Source of the DNA: Astropecten irregularis
Lineage: Eukaryota > Echinodermata > Asteroidea > Paxillosida > Astropectinidae
Reading direction: 5' to 3'
Length of the DNA: 64,000 bases
Assembly: GCA_963971285.1 (NCBI GenBank)
Contig: OZ020260.1
Span: 8,404,798 to 8,468,797 of the forward strand
Part shown: piece after piece, positions 46,944-57,452 of the stretch
Layout: every line of letters begins with the position of its first letter
How positions within the stretch are numbered: the first letter of the stretch is position 1
The notes under the pieces: model-generated
Told to the model about the DNA's origin: nothing
Seen by the model: only the letters and a program-made list of their open reading frames with translations
The model's database searches: none
Position numbers and translations under genes: made by a program

Positions 46944-47311
46944 ACCAAAAACCTGAGTTCAAGTTTTTCAGAGTCCGAGTACATGGTGTAGGGGCCAAGT
47001 TTGAGTACAAAAAATTGAGTATATCCTGAGTAAATTTTTAAAGTAGAACATTATGCTATGCGCCCATCAGAGAAAGTGACGCGTTTGTGTACATACATGT
47101 GCACAACCTCTCCCCCACATACTGTATACAATCTTTCCTCACCTTGTAAGTTAGAAAATGTCGCATGTGGTGAGCGTAAATGCTGCCCATGGCCATGGAA
47201 AGAAGGTTGCAATTTATTTCGCTGGTATTTTTGTATTTTTCTATAGGAATAGGACATTACAAAAAAGTGCACCTGGGATACTGCATGCGCTGCATAGAGT
47301 CGATAAGTTTA

Positions 47312-47445
47312 GTCACTCTCCTGAGGACGAACAGAGCACACTGTTCGGAATGTTGAGATAATACCAATGGTTCTTCTCAAAAACACTCTCACAGAAGAGA
47401 TTACATGTACATGGTGTCACCGCAAACCTACATATATATACCTTC
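47312..47445 (+). mobile_element. Penelope-like or related retroelement fragment
   Basis: TCTCCTGAGGACGAACAGAG, then ACTGTTCGGAATGTTGAGAT, then CATGGTGTCACCGCAAACCT. The same order (CTCCTGAGGACGACAAGTCG, AAACGTCGAG, then CATGGTGTCACCGCAAGCCT) is found at 53500-53616. The LLRTxxSRNVE/PEDD...KR-type coding around this motif is common after the GIY-YIG region of Penelope-like elements. The assignment is inferred. Confidence 0.4.
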
Positions 47446-47690
47446 TTTTAGTACTTCCACCATTCATAGCTTCAAGTCTTATTGATAAGTTAAATATTGA
47501 AAAATAAATATAAAAAAACCCAAATTTTCTTTTGAGTACTTGCAACTGGGCTCGAGTTCAGCGAGTACAATTTGTCATGTTTGGGGACGAGTCCGAGTAC
47601 AAAATTAGGAGTACGAACCGGGTACTTATTTCTTCCTAGTTCTTATGACCGAGTTCGGGCAAAGTACTTATTGGTACTCAAGTTCGTTGT

Positions 47691-48420
47691 GAGTTGTGGT
47701 TGTGAGATGTATGAATACCAGATACTAAACATCATCGTGTCCACGTACTGTACAACGTGTGTATTTGGTGCAGTCAAGTCGCGCTTGGTACCGTGGGTTT
47801 CGACCGGCTTTGGTGCAGATTTTGTAATAAGAAATGTGACATGTTATGCTGAGCAAGTTATGAACGACTCTGACTGAAAATTTTGGAAGGTTGCCGGCAC
47901 CAAATCATCTCAAGATTCCTCAACATGCACGTACATGTACGTAGATACTAGATCAAGGCAGAAACTCATGTACATGTATGGCCTACATGTACTATAATAC
48001 GCGTACATCGCTGCAACGATCGTTAAATTGCATGTTTTACACACAGCACTATGCATCCATTAATCATGCACATTAATGGATGCGTGCGTATTAAGATAGT
48101 GAGCTGTCATTCATTTTTTTAAATCGGAGCTCGGGCAACTGTGTCTATCCTGTACAATCTAAATCACAAAAAGATCACCTCTTTGAAATACTGGACTTTG
48201 AAAAGGGGCACCTCGGCCAATTGGCCGTAAGTAATGTTATTTTTTTTAAGGGCATCGCGGCAATTTGCTGGGGGCCGCTGTAAAGATCAAAGCCTGTATA
48301 GGCCTGCTGAATATTGTTCACTATAACAAACAATTTCTGTGCATCTCAGTGTACCTTGTACCTTGTAGAAAACACTTCCGAAAGGTCCTCTAGGGACTAT
48401 ACTGGAAGTTGACGAGAGTG
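47691..48420. other. Intergenic stretch without supported features
   Basis: No gene is seen. An inverted repeat ATGCATCCATTAATCATGC/GCACATTAATGGATGCGTGC lies at 48050-48088 (stem ATGCATCCATTAAT). Confidence 0.5.
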
Positions 48421-48422
48421 GA

Positions 48423-48671
48423 TCAGGATCTAAATCTGCTATGTATCATTTTAAAGTTGTAATAAGATAGGCTTATGGAGCTTTTGAAGGCTGTGGTTGA
48501 AGTTATATTGACAGTTGACTGGGGTAATTTATTCCAAATTTGAGTGGTTTCAGGGAAGAAGGATTGAGAATATGGAGTTGATGTTGAATGAAGAACTTTA
48601 AGTGTGTTTGTTATAGTGGTGTTCCACTGTACATTTATGATGAAAAAAGTGCAGGCACTTTGGAACCTCAA
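48423..48671 (-). mobile_element. Non-LTR retrotransposon ORF C-terminal fragment
   Basis: The minus-strand frame contains SFFPETTQIWNKLPQSTVNI, then TAFKSSI, before its stop. SFFP.T...WN.LP...V followed by FK is the C-terminal signature of Rex/CR1-type reverse-transcriptase proteins. The family usually needs about 900 codons; only about 80 are here, so this is a 5' truncated or degraded copy. Confidence 0.65.
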
Positions 48672-48974
48672 TCAAATAAGGTACAAAAGAGGTACATGTG
48701 AAACCATGTGAAATATATTCACAACAATGGAGCTATAAAAAGGACAACAAACTCTGATCAGGTGAACGACTTAATCTCACATGTCAACCTATGTCAAAAA
48801 TCAAACAATATACAAAGGCACAGGTGTGTAATGTGATCATGCCAAAGTTCAATGCACATCTGAAGTTTACAAAAAACATAACAAGTTGTATGCTTAATCA
48901 TGCATGTATTAGAATTGTATTTGTCATTAATAATCAACACACCTTGCTGGCTTGCATGTACTGTACATACAATA

Positions 48975-50206
48975 CAGGGCTCGACCTTAACGCTAGTAAA
49001 AACCCCTGCCCAACTTGCCCGGCGGGCCCTTTTCTTCTCGGCCGCGGTGCCCCCTGAAATTGTGTCTTTTATTTCCCGTAAATTACCAATCTTACATCCA
49101 CACACAAAAAAAGCAGTTTTCCTACCGAGAAAATCCAGCCACGATCCACGGTACCGAGCCCGACCTGCCGCAACTGCACCATACAGCGCGCCCACTACAT
49201 ACCGTACCACCATCATCTATACACACGTGTTTATGTTGCATGCATTGCATGCATGCACAGTAGACTTCCGGACTATTTCGCTGGTGCACGTTTGCTTTGA
49301 ATTTGAGGCTATTACGTGCGCGGATACCAGGCGTGGAAAAGTCGGTATGCGGCCTGTGCTATGTTTACGTTCTCCATGCGATCGTCATTTTCGGAAGGCG
49401 ATTCACGATAATCGAGCATGTGAAAGAGTTTTTCTACTTGGCCAAATGGACAAAATAACCAACTGGAATTCAAGCAACATTTAGCTGATCAGGAAAATGC
49501 AATTTACGGTACTTTGGAAGGACGGACGGTCAGAATATTTTTACAGGGATCTCGCAACGATATGGTCATTCGAGGTATCAAGTTTTCGATCGAGGGTTGG
49601 CTGTTACGCCACTTGTACTAGTACTAGTGGCGTGCCTGTACCCATGGAGGAAGGAAATATGAAATGAGGTGATTCCCCTCTCCATATCTGTCCCTGTCAT
49701 TTCACAGGAGTTTTAAGGCGATTCTTTATTATTTTGTACTTGTAGGCTCCAAAACAGTGTTTGGCCTCGGTGCCTTTCCTTCATTAAAAAAATGGCCTAT
49801 TTGCCTCTGGGTTTGGCTGCAGTGCCCCTAAAATGTCCACTTTCTTGGGGCCAAAATGGCAGTGCCCTAAAATCATTGAAATTTGAGGCCTGATCGCTTC
49901 TGATTCGCACCTTGAAAGAATTTCGTGATTGATTCGCCATGTCTGAGTGCAAAATCGATGTATTTGAGCATGGTGCTCCAGAGAAGAAACGTTTTTTTAA
50001 TGGATCGATTTAAGAAGAACATCCCGACTCCACTACCAGCGACAGTGATTTCTAGCCAACGATGAACAAAAGTCAAAAACCTGTTTTAATTGTTTGGGTT
50101 TTTTTTCACATATTTCATGGGCTAGTAAAAGTCTCTGCGGGCTAGTAAAAAACACAATTTACTAGCCCGGCGGGCTACTGTCAGAAAAAATAAAGGGCAA
50201 GCCCTG
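48975..50206. mobile_element. Non-autonomous hAT-like element, 1232 bp (CAGGGCTYG ends)
   Basis: The left end CAGGGCTCGACCTTAACGCT, then AGTAAAAACCC and CCCGGCGGGCC, and the right end TTTACTAGCCCGGCGGGCTA followed by AAGGGCAAGCCCTG are inverted complements with gaps. CAGGGCTCGAxxTTAAC termini are widespread in animal hAT elements. The target duplication is not clean (CAATA is shared by the two sides). There is no transposase; open frames through it (48794-49216, 48900-49484) are not conserved proteins. Its inner part 49265-49560 is homologous to 10690-11000 of the other hAT-like element. Confidence 0.7.
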
Positions 50207-50880
50207 CAATACACTGTTGCAATGCACACGTACACATGGTACCTACGTGGATCTACATGTACTGTAGTGTAGGGCTTATGTGCCTTATGATTTGCTATGT
50301 GTGCACTGTGATGTGGGAACATTCCTTCACGATTGTCCTTGTTGTCTGTACTAGGGCCTATGTAGTAGTACTAGTAGTAGTACTACTTAGTAGGCCTAGT
50401 ACTTTTTTAGTAGTAGGCCTAGTAGTACTGTCACTCGTACTCACTCACTGTACATGTAGGCCTACTAACAGTTAGGCCTATTATCAAAGTGCTAAACAAC
50501 AAGTTGTTGAATTAGAACAACACCGTCCGTTGAAGCCCTAAAATGCAGCAATTTGTAACTATCACATGTCTACATAACAACAAGCCATACTTTCACCAAC
50601 TAGGCCTACTACAAACAACTGACTCACCTTCTCATTGCTTGAAGATTTCTTCGGTTAATTTATGATAAAGTAATATTTTCGTCCCGTTCTAAGCTCAATG
50701 TGTTTGTGTACACCGGCCCGATGTATGCATGTACTGTACGTATACGCTGCATGCAGGACATGCAGAAAATCACGTCAAAGCTGGCGAAGTTCATGAAGCG
50801 CCCTCATTGACAAAAGATGTTTCGTTGCGTTGTTGCGTTGCGTTGCGAGCTTCATTCATCATTCCGCGATCCGTAGTGAG
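50207..50880. other. Intergenic stretch with many TAGGCCTA/TAGTAGTA steps
   Basis: Between 50345 and 50480 the sequence is dominated by AGTAGTACTAG and TAGGCCTA steps, leading towards the tandem repeat at 50881. No gene is seen. Confidence 0.5.
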
Positions 50881-51047
50881 TAGGCCTATGCTGCAGTCAG
50901 TAGGCCTTTGCTGCAGTCAGTGGGACTATGCTGCAGTCAGTAGGCCTATGCTGCAGTCAGTAGGCCTATGCTGCAGTCAGTAGGCCTTTGCTGCAGTCAG
51001 TGGGACTATGCTGCAGTCGGTAGGCCTATGCTGCAGTCAGTAGGCCT
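50881..51047 (+). repeat. 20-bp tandem repeat, 8 full units
   Basis: The unit TAGGCCTATGCTGCAGTCAG repeats with no indel. Variants TAGGCCTTTG and TGGGACTATG recur in the same order in units 1-4 and 5-8, so an 80-bp block was duplicated. A partial ninth unit follows. Confidence 0.9.
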
Positions 51048-51401
51048 ATATGATATGCTGCAGTTAATTAGCTATTCGGCTAACATATGAGCCGAAACCG
51101 GGGAACATGATGGTGAACACAAATTCCGCATTATTTTGAAAATCATATCGGTACCAGTACATCCCAAAAGATGTTAGAATTTGACAAGCAAAACGAGTCA
51201 TCTGTATGAAAAAACATCACCAATGGATTGCCGTTTCTGCTGTGTTTTTATTATTATCACTATTTATTTATCTTATCTGCCACGAAAGAAAATATCTGCC
51301 TGAAGACTGTACTTTATTCACTGCTTGAGTGATTTTAGGTGAATATGGCTTTAACAATCACTTCACCTTTAGATTCCATAACGCAATCAATACATTTCAT
51401 A

Positions 51402-51625
51402 TGGCCGAGTGGTTCGGGAACGGAACTTCGAATTAGGTGTCCCGGGTTCGAGCCCCGCTGTGGTGTCAGTAATTTTGTTCAATGTTTTACTCCTATCATT
51501 ATTGTTTGGTATAAAAGGTTTTAGGAAGGCCTGTGATTTCACCAACACTTCGTGGCTCGGTGGGATAAGTGATGGTACCACCGGTCAGACTTCCGGCAGT
51601 CTGGGTTTGAATCTCCGATCCTGAC
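51402..51625 (+). mobile_element. Two tRNA-like SINE heads in tandem
   Basis: The first has A-box-like TGGCCGAGTGG (51402-51412) and B-box-like GGGTTCGAGCCCC (51444-51456). The second has TGGCTCGGTGGG (51553-51564) and GGGTTTGAATCTCC (51604-51617). Neither folds into a complete tRNA: anticodon arms and acceptor strands are not convincing. They probably belong to tRNA-derived SINEs of different origin inserted next to each other, or to a dimeric SINE. Confidence 0.5.
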
Positions 51626-52250
51626 TCTCTGATATTGAATGGAACATGGCATGTGCGGACCCTGGCACCGCGATGGTCCAGGGGCCGCCTTGTTTCTCCC
51701 TCTTAGTCCTTCAGAGCTTTGCATGTCAGGCTAGGTTGTCGTTCGGTGGGGAGGATACGCAGTAGTCGGCTTGCCAGTAAGCCTATGGGTACTATATGGG
51801 AGCCGGTAAGCCGGGTGAAAGAATCCCGGTGAATCGCGTGCCCCTGAACACCTGGCGATCTGCTTAACTTTTGTTTCTTTTTGTTTGAAGTGTCCGCCAG
51901 GAGGAAAAGTAACTGTTGAATAGCCTGTCTCTGTGATTTTCCTAGTTTTCAAGTTAAGGCGTACACGGTACACCTAGATAATCTTTCCTTTTTTATGAAT
52001 TAATTTTACGTTATGTTTTTTATCTGTATGTCTCCCCGTCGGGTTGTTTTTCTGTTCCTGTTTCATTGTAATGCGTATGTGGGTCACGGCAACACAATCC
52101 TTAATATGGATACAAATTAAAGTGATATCATACATTTTAATGGAAAACGACCACTTGGCTTGACAAAATCTAAACATTTTGAGTAAGTAGCAAAAGATTA
52201 TCTCTATATCTAATTATTTATTTTATGTCTCTTTTTGTGAGTGGATCAAC
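51626..52250. other. Probable SINE body and unassigned sequence
   Basis: The GC-rich part up to about 51870 (CCGGTAAGCCGGGTGAAAGA, ACACCTGGCGATCTGCTTAA) differs from the AT-rich surroundings and probably belongs to the repeat that starts at 51550. No coding feature is seen. Confidence 0.4.
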
Positions 52251-52452
52251 AGGCTCTCGTGCTACAGTGTTTCATACTACTTGTGTTGATCCTGGCCATC
52301 ACAATTAGAGTTGTTCCTGTATGTTGTTTATTTAATGTGAACTGTATTCTTTGTCTTCTTGCTTTTTTAGTCATATGTACTTGTTTACTGTATTCATTTG
52401 CAGTGTGATTCTGGCCGAATAAATAATAATAATAATAATAATAATAATATAA
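52250..52452 (+). mobile_element. Retroelement 3' tail ending in (AAT)n
   Basis: A T-rich tail with TTTGCAGTGTGATTCTGGCC, then GAATAAATAATAATAATAAT, ending in about ten AAT repeats. This layout is typical of the 3' end of SINEs or LINEs in invertebrates. The 5' extent is unknown, and it may be the tail of the element at 51550. Confidence 0.5.
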
Positions 52453-53495
52453 TTTGTTTTGTTTAAGTATATTCCATGGACAGCTTGAATAGCTTTATTC
52501 AAGGGCAAGTCCTCCTTGATCAATTTGTTGCATTCTAATTTCTTTCTTTTTTTCTAAAAAGGAGGAGAAAGTGCTTGCTAAATTATGTTTTATTGTACTC
52601 TTGAGTGACATTTGTTTGTTCTGAAAAACATCACCAATCCCCATCTTCTTGTGGACTCACCCTGTATGGGAGATCTTTGATTTTCTGGTATTCACCGAGA
52701 GAGGGCGCTCGTGGTCAGGCGCTCGCAGAGCCGTAAATTTTCTCGCAAATTTTGTCCATTTCTGGAGCGCCGGAATGAAAACGGATGGAGCCACCCCAAA
52801 ATTTTGCTTCTCCGCTGTGTCCTTGGGTGAAAATTTGCAAAAAAAAAGAACGGAAAAGAACGGACGTGGATAGTGTGTAGCAGAGATGTTAAACAGATGT
52901 TCATCGGAAGCCTATATAGGGGATGAAAGCGGATGGAAGTGGATCACAGCGCTTTGTCCGTTTTGAATACTTTATATATACGAGATGCATACGCTAACAT
53001 CCTTTCTATTTCCGTGCTACTAACGATTCATAGACGTTCCATGTATTATCTTTCCCCCCTCTTTCTGTAGTGGATGTGAGTTGCGAGGATGCCCAGAGGA
53101 TGCGTATAGGATACAGCGGACGTTTAACGGATGATAACGGACATAGAACGTTTGTTGCTTGTATGTGTGTCGCGGATTTACATCGTACACGGCGGAAAGT
53201 TCATCCGTTCTAAAAGTTTTGTGCAGCTCAAAACTGTTTGCGCAGATGAAATCACAGTGCTTACAAAAGTGCAAAAATGAATGCTAAAATGGAATCTCGC
53301 CAAACTCTAAAACTAGCTTCTGCGCCTGCGCAGACATGACAGCTGTGTCATGTTCTATTTTTAATCGTAACCGATACCTGACCTAATATTTTTAATAAGA
53401 GACGTCGGTGAATCTTTGAGCAGGGAACCAGACTATCTCCACACCTGAATGAGCAGCATCCAGCATATAAACCAGCACATCCACCGATTCCGGCA
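52453..53495. other. Intergenic stretch without supported features
   Basis: It contains moderately GC-rich patches (52690-52870, 53050-53240, with many ACGGA/GGATG steps) but no domain, RNA or element end that I recognise. Confidence 0.5.
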
Positions 53496-53499
53496 CTTT

Positions 53500-53616
53500 C
53501 TCTCCTGAGGACGACAAGTCGAAACGTCGAGAATACACTGTCATCGGTCCTTTTCAGGACCACACATCTTCCTAAAAGAGTATTATACATGGTGTCACCG
53601 CAAGCCTTACTCAAGG
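53500..53616 (+). mobile_element. Penelope-like or related retroelement fragment, second copy
   Basis: CTCCTGAGGACGACAAGTCG, AAACGTCGAGAATACACTGT, then CATGGTGTCACCGCAAGCCT. It is homologous to 47312-47445. The 'GAGGACGA...GAAACGTCGAG' phrase is common downstream of the endonuclease part of Penelope-like elements. It is short and without a catalytic domain. Confidence 0.4.
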
Positions 53617-54068
53617 GTAAATAGGTAGGATTGATTCAAACGGGATATTTTTTTGAAAACGCATTGATATGCATTCTAAACCCATTGGAGCATCAAGTAT
53701 ACGTCACATACCATTCAACAGTAATGTTTATAATTATGAGATGTCTCAGAAGACTCAATTATGCATCTCATAAAGAATGAGCTAAGGAAGAAAGAATCAG
53801 ACGAGCTATGAAGAAAACCATCGTGAAAAGTGCAAAATAATTGAGATGATACGACACGACTGGCAAAGATGATACTGTAGGACACTGTACAAGAAGAGAT
53901 AAGACAGAACAACAACAAATGGGATAATAACATCACAGAATGGACAGGGCTACGTCTGAGTGAGGCCCTTCGGATTGCAAAAAACAAGAGAAGGTTGGAG
54001 AAAGGTTGTTGACTAAGAGTACCGGTATCTGCAGTGCCATAAACGGCCAACCAGACTATGGTCGAAGG
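53617..54068. other. Intergenic stretch without supported features
   Basis: A 120-codon minus-strand frame (53715-54077) runs into the MITE at 54069 and shows no family resemblance. Confidence 0.5.
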
Positions 54069-54496
54069 GTGCACCACACTAAATAGTGTCCCATTGACCT
54101 TAGTGTAAAATCCCTCAACTTAACAGTTAAAAAAAAAACATCCAGAAGTTTCTCAGTTGTTGGTGCAATAGTGTAAATGGTAGTGTGAACTCTCATCTAC
54201 CCAATTCTTTTCAATTTTTGGTTGGGTAACCGATTGGATTTTTTGCTAATTGACAACAGACTGTATGAACCAACCCTCCACATTCAAGACAATGTAGGAC
54301 CGGATTTTAAACCAAAATATTTCAAGTCTCCACAACAGTTTGAAGCACTGAACCCCAGGTTGTCATAACCAGTCAAAATTACACAATATATTAATTGCAC
54401 GACCCCCCAAATTGCATATTTAAAAAACATTTGAGGTACACACATTATGATAATCAGCTCGGCACATTGATTTTTTAGCTATTTAGTGTGGTACAC
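54069..54496 (-). mobile_element. Internally deleted relative of the THAP-type element
   Basis: The ends GGTGCACCACACTAAATAG and CTATTTAGTGTGGTACACC are inverted complements with one mismatch. CGAAG occurs just outside both ends (54062-54068 and about 54498-54502), a possible short target duplication. The inner ends match the element at 44589-45388 in inverse orientation (GCCGAGCTGATTATCATAAT; AAAATTGAAAAGAATTG-type; GTTAAGTTGAGGG). The THAP-like middle is missing. Confidence 0.65.
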
Positions 54497-54576
54497 CCCG
54501 AAGTACACACTGAAATATTAAAGAGCGCCCTCTCGATCTAGAGGGTCTATAAAAGTGTGCTTACTTTTTGCTTTAA

Positions 54577-54933
54577 AGGTAATATCATACTTTTGTAAGA
54601 GACCAAAATAGAAATGTTCACAGATTTACGTTTAACTTACAGGGTATGAAGATGGTGGTGGTAGAAACATACCGTTAAAATGTTACCGCCTGAGATGGTG
54701 TATATATCCAGAAATTAGTAAAACAACGACCGAAAATCTTTTTGATCTTTTAAAAGATCAAAAATTAAAGAGAACAAACTTAAGAATTATTGTGGCCGTT
54801 TTGCGCTGTTTTCTCAAAAAGTGGGCAACATATGGGACTGATATTTTCACAGATTACTTTTACTGTATCTTCCTTAATATGTTTGCCCACGAATCTGTAT
54901 TTCTTTGACAAAAACCAAAGTATGATACTGCCT
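54577..54933 (+). mobile_element. MITE family A, best-preserved copy
   Basis: The ends AGGTAATATCATACTTTTGT and ACCAAAGTATGATACTGCCT are inverted complements over about 20 bp with few mismatches. TTAA flanks both sides (54573-54576 and 54934-54937), which could be a target duplication of piggyBac or Kolobok type. The centre contains a palindrome TTTTGATCTTTTAAAAGATC. There is no coding capacity, and at least three other copies lie in the window. Confidence 0.8.
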
Positions 54934-54979
54934 TTAAACTGACTACCCTGCGTAATGTAGATTTGATTATTAAATACTT

Positions 54980-55113
54980 TAAATGTAACGTTAATCGGAC
55001 ATCTGAATCACCAGAAAATAGCGAAAACCCGACTCACTTTTTCTTATAAAACATAAAGATCTTACCCCGAGATCAAAACTATTTTCGGTCTTTGCTTTAC
55101 TAATTTCATTCCT
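54980..55113 (+). mobile_element. MITE family B fragment
   Basis: AATCGGACATCTGAATCACC, then AGAAAATAGCGAAAACCCGA, TTTTTCTTATAAAACATAAA and CCCGAGATCAAAACTATTTT. It is homologous to 8970-9110. The ends are missing. Confidence 0.6.
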
Positions 55114-55644
55114 GTACGTGCATATTTCAAAGGATTGGTTTTCATGCACGACATGGTGGTGAATATTTACTATTGGTAGGAAAATGCGTTTTTTAGATGG
55201 TCACAATCATTAAACTGCGTTACTGACATATTATCACGTGTCCCTGGTGCTAAATCTGTGCGTGACTTAATGTCTTTCTCGATACTTTCCATTAAGGCCC
55301 AACCCATCGTTCTATACGATGTTGGTCTTGTAGCTTTGAATGAATGGCATTGACATGTATTACTTTGGTTTGTATTTCAGTTTGCCTCCAACCCAACTTG
55401 TTCATACTCCCCGTGGCCCTTTTGTGACAGTGGTGTTGTTGTCACCAAAATAATGACAAATTCCCTGATGCTAATTTAGTGCCTAGCACTGTTTTCTCTT
55501 TTTATTTTCTCTAAAATTAACGCTTGTCGCCCTCTCTATTACTTGCTCCAATTGGCTTTTCTCATGACATACATCCTATTAATCATAACGAATACGATCA
55601 TTACAAAAGAATGCAGACTTTTGTTTCTTTCGAAACCTTCGGAA

Positions 55645-56000
55645 AGGTAGTATCATACTTTGGTAAGAGACCAAAACAGAAATGTTCACAGATTTACGTA
55701 TAACTTTCAGGATATGAAGATGATGCTAGTAGATACCTACCGTTAAAATGCTTCCGCCTGAAATGGTGTTTTTATCAAGAAATGAGTAAAACAACGACTG
55801 AAAATCTTTTTGATCTTTTAAAAGATCAAAAATAAAAGAGACAAGACTTAAGAAATTCTGTGGACGTTTTTCACGATTTTCTCAAAAAGTTGGCACCGTA
55901 TGGGACTGAAATTTTCACAGATGACTGTGACTGTATCTTCCTTGATATTTTTGCCCATGAATCTGTACTTCTTTGACAAAACCAAAGTATGATATTACCT
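55645..56000 (+). mobile_element. MITE family A copy
   Basis: The ends AGGTAGTATCATACTTTGGT and ACCAAAGTATGATATTACCT are nearly perfect inverted complements. It is the same length as the copy at 54577 and has the same central TTTTTGATCTTTTAAAAGATC. TTAA follows the right end, but the left flank (CTTCGGA) lacks it. Confidence 0.8.
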
Positions 56001-57394
56001 TTAACTTTAAAAGAGCGCACAGTGTTGGCTAGATGATCATTTACGTCTGTTCTTGCACCACAATGTCACAATGTATAATGGCATGACTGTAAATCAAAAT
56101 TACGTATTTCCACACGACAGATGTTTGTTGACTTGCATTAGAATTGAAAGAACAAATACGTATTGCCTTGCAACCCTCAAACCGCAACATCTTCTTTAAA
56201 ATACCTCAGTCAGTATTCGCCAATAAGAGAATGAACTTATACACTATAGTATTTACGACTAAAGTTCCTAAATGGTTGTAGAATTTTTGTATCGCCCTCT
56301 GCTTCAAAATACAAATTCACATTACGACATTCAATCTACTGGAACTATCAAATTAATCATTGCATGCTAATTTCCAAAATTACATAAACGTTTTATATGA
56401 ACTTAACAGGCTAAAATGCAATACATGGTGAAGGTACTTGTAACTTGAAGACTGTAAGCTGTTAAAACACGTCTTACATTTCTGAAAAAAGAAGGATTTT
56501 CTCGATTGCTGTTTTTTTATTGATTCTTTTTAAAGATCTTTCTTCTCCTCCAAACGTCACTCATAGATTGAAATTAAAATGGCAATCCAATTATTCCGAA
56601 CAGCGCCCCCTATAGTCCTTGTAGCACTCTAACTCTGGGGTGGCACAATTCTGACTGCAAGGGACAGAATACATGAAGGAAGAATTGAATAATCTCAAGT
56701 GATAAAACTTACACAAAGTTACCAAACAAATAAAGTTAGAAAAAAGTTACATTAATAAGACGACATTTTAACCTTTGTTGGAAATTAATGGGGCTTATTA
56801 TCCCTTTCCCTTCTTTATCTTGAATATTCTAGTACCATTGTCTATTTCGAACAGTGTTGTCTTCTGCAAGTTGAACGTATTTCGACTTTTTGAGTAATTA
56901 ACGAACCGTTAATTACCATCTTACCATCTTACAGTAAGTTGTCACAAGTATAAACAAATAATTTGATCAGTCACACAACAACATTATGGTAAGATGTGAG
57001 GTGATACTGATGTGTACTGACCTTGCAACGAATAAACCATTTAATCCGTTGTTGTATGCCACAACGAAGATGGGCATGTTTAATTTTCAAGAGAGCAACC
57101 GAGGCAGATATTCTTCACTTTGAGTGCTCGTAGTTTCGTTGTAAAACATTTGGGAAATTACCTATGCGGTATTTCTTTAGAAATTCTTATTATTTATTTA
57201 AATCATTCTACATGTATTCATATTATTTTCTTTTCATTTTTTGACGAATTAAAAATCGTGCTCTACCTGAACATTGGGAATGGACGTTATACCATTATAA
57301 GAGGTCTGTATAATGCAGAACGCGGTGTCATGACAATGTATGCATAATACATAATAGGCCTAACTGTTAGGACCTATTTGATGGAGTTAGGAGG
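56001..57394. other. Intergenic stretch without supported features
   Basis: No gene, RNA or repeat boundary is recognised. The short frame at 57120-57347 has no family resemblance. Confidence 0.5.
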
Positions 57395-57452
57395 ATAGGA
57401 GGGCCTGGCGCGTTTCGATCCTAGCAGGATCTTTCTCAAGGCTAAATCTTTG
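57395..57452 (-). mobile_element. Penelope-like fragment, inverted
   Basis: On the minus strand: CTTGAGAAAGATCCTGCTAG, then GATCGAAACGCGCCAGGCC. 'GAGAAAGATCCTGCTAGGATCGAAACG' is a common phrase downstream of Penelope-like ORFs. It is a short remnant only. Confidence 0.35.

Larger units (their letters stand above)
46691..47690. mobile_element. hAT-like element with GAGTAC/GTCCGAG subterminal repeats
   Basis: The left end CAGTGTTGTTGTCGAGTACC resembles the CAGTGTTGTAGTC terminus of the element at 10351. It is followed by repeated CGAGTAC, GAGTCCGAG and GGGCAGAG steps. Matching steps near the right side (GACGAGTCCGAGTACAAAA, CCGGGTACTT, TTGGTACTCAAG at 47570-47690) suggest the other end, but no clean CAACACTG terminus or 8-bp duplication is visible. 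It contains a MITE (46789-46943) and a Penelope-like fragment (47312-47445). Confidence 0.55.

Noticed and set aside
48794..49484. 140- and 194-codon frames on opposite strands
   Set aside because: They lie inside the CAGGGCTYG hAT-like element, overlap each other and show no known domain.
51402..51470. tRNA-Leu/Ser-like gene
   Set aside because: The boxes are present but no cloverleaf with a normal anticodon arm can be drawn.
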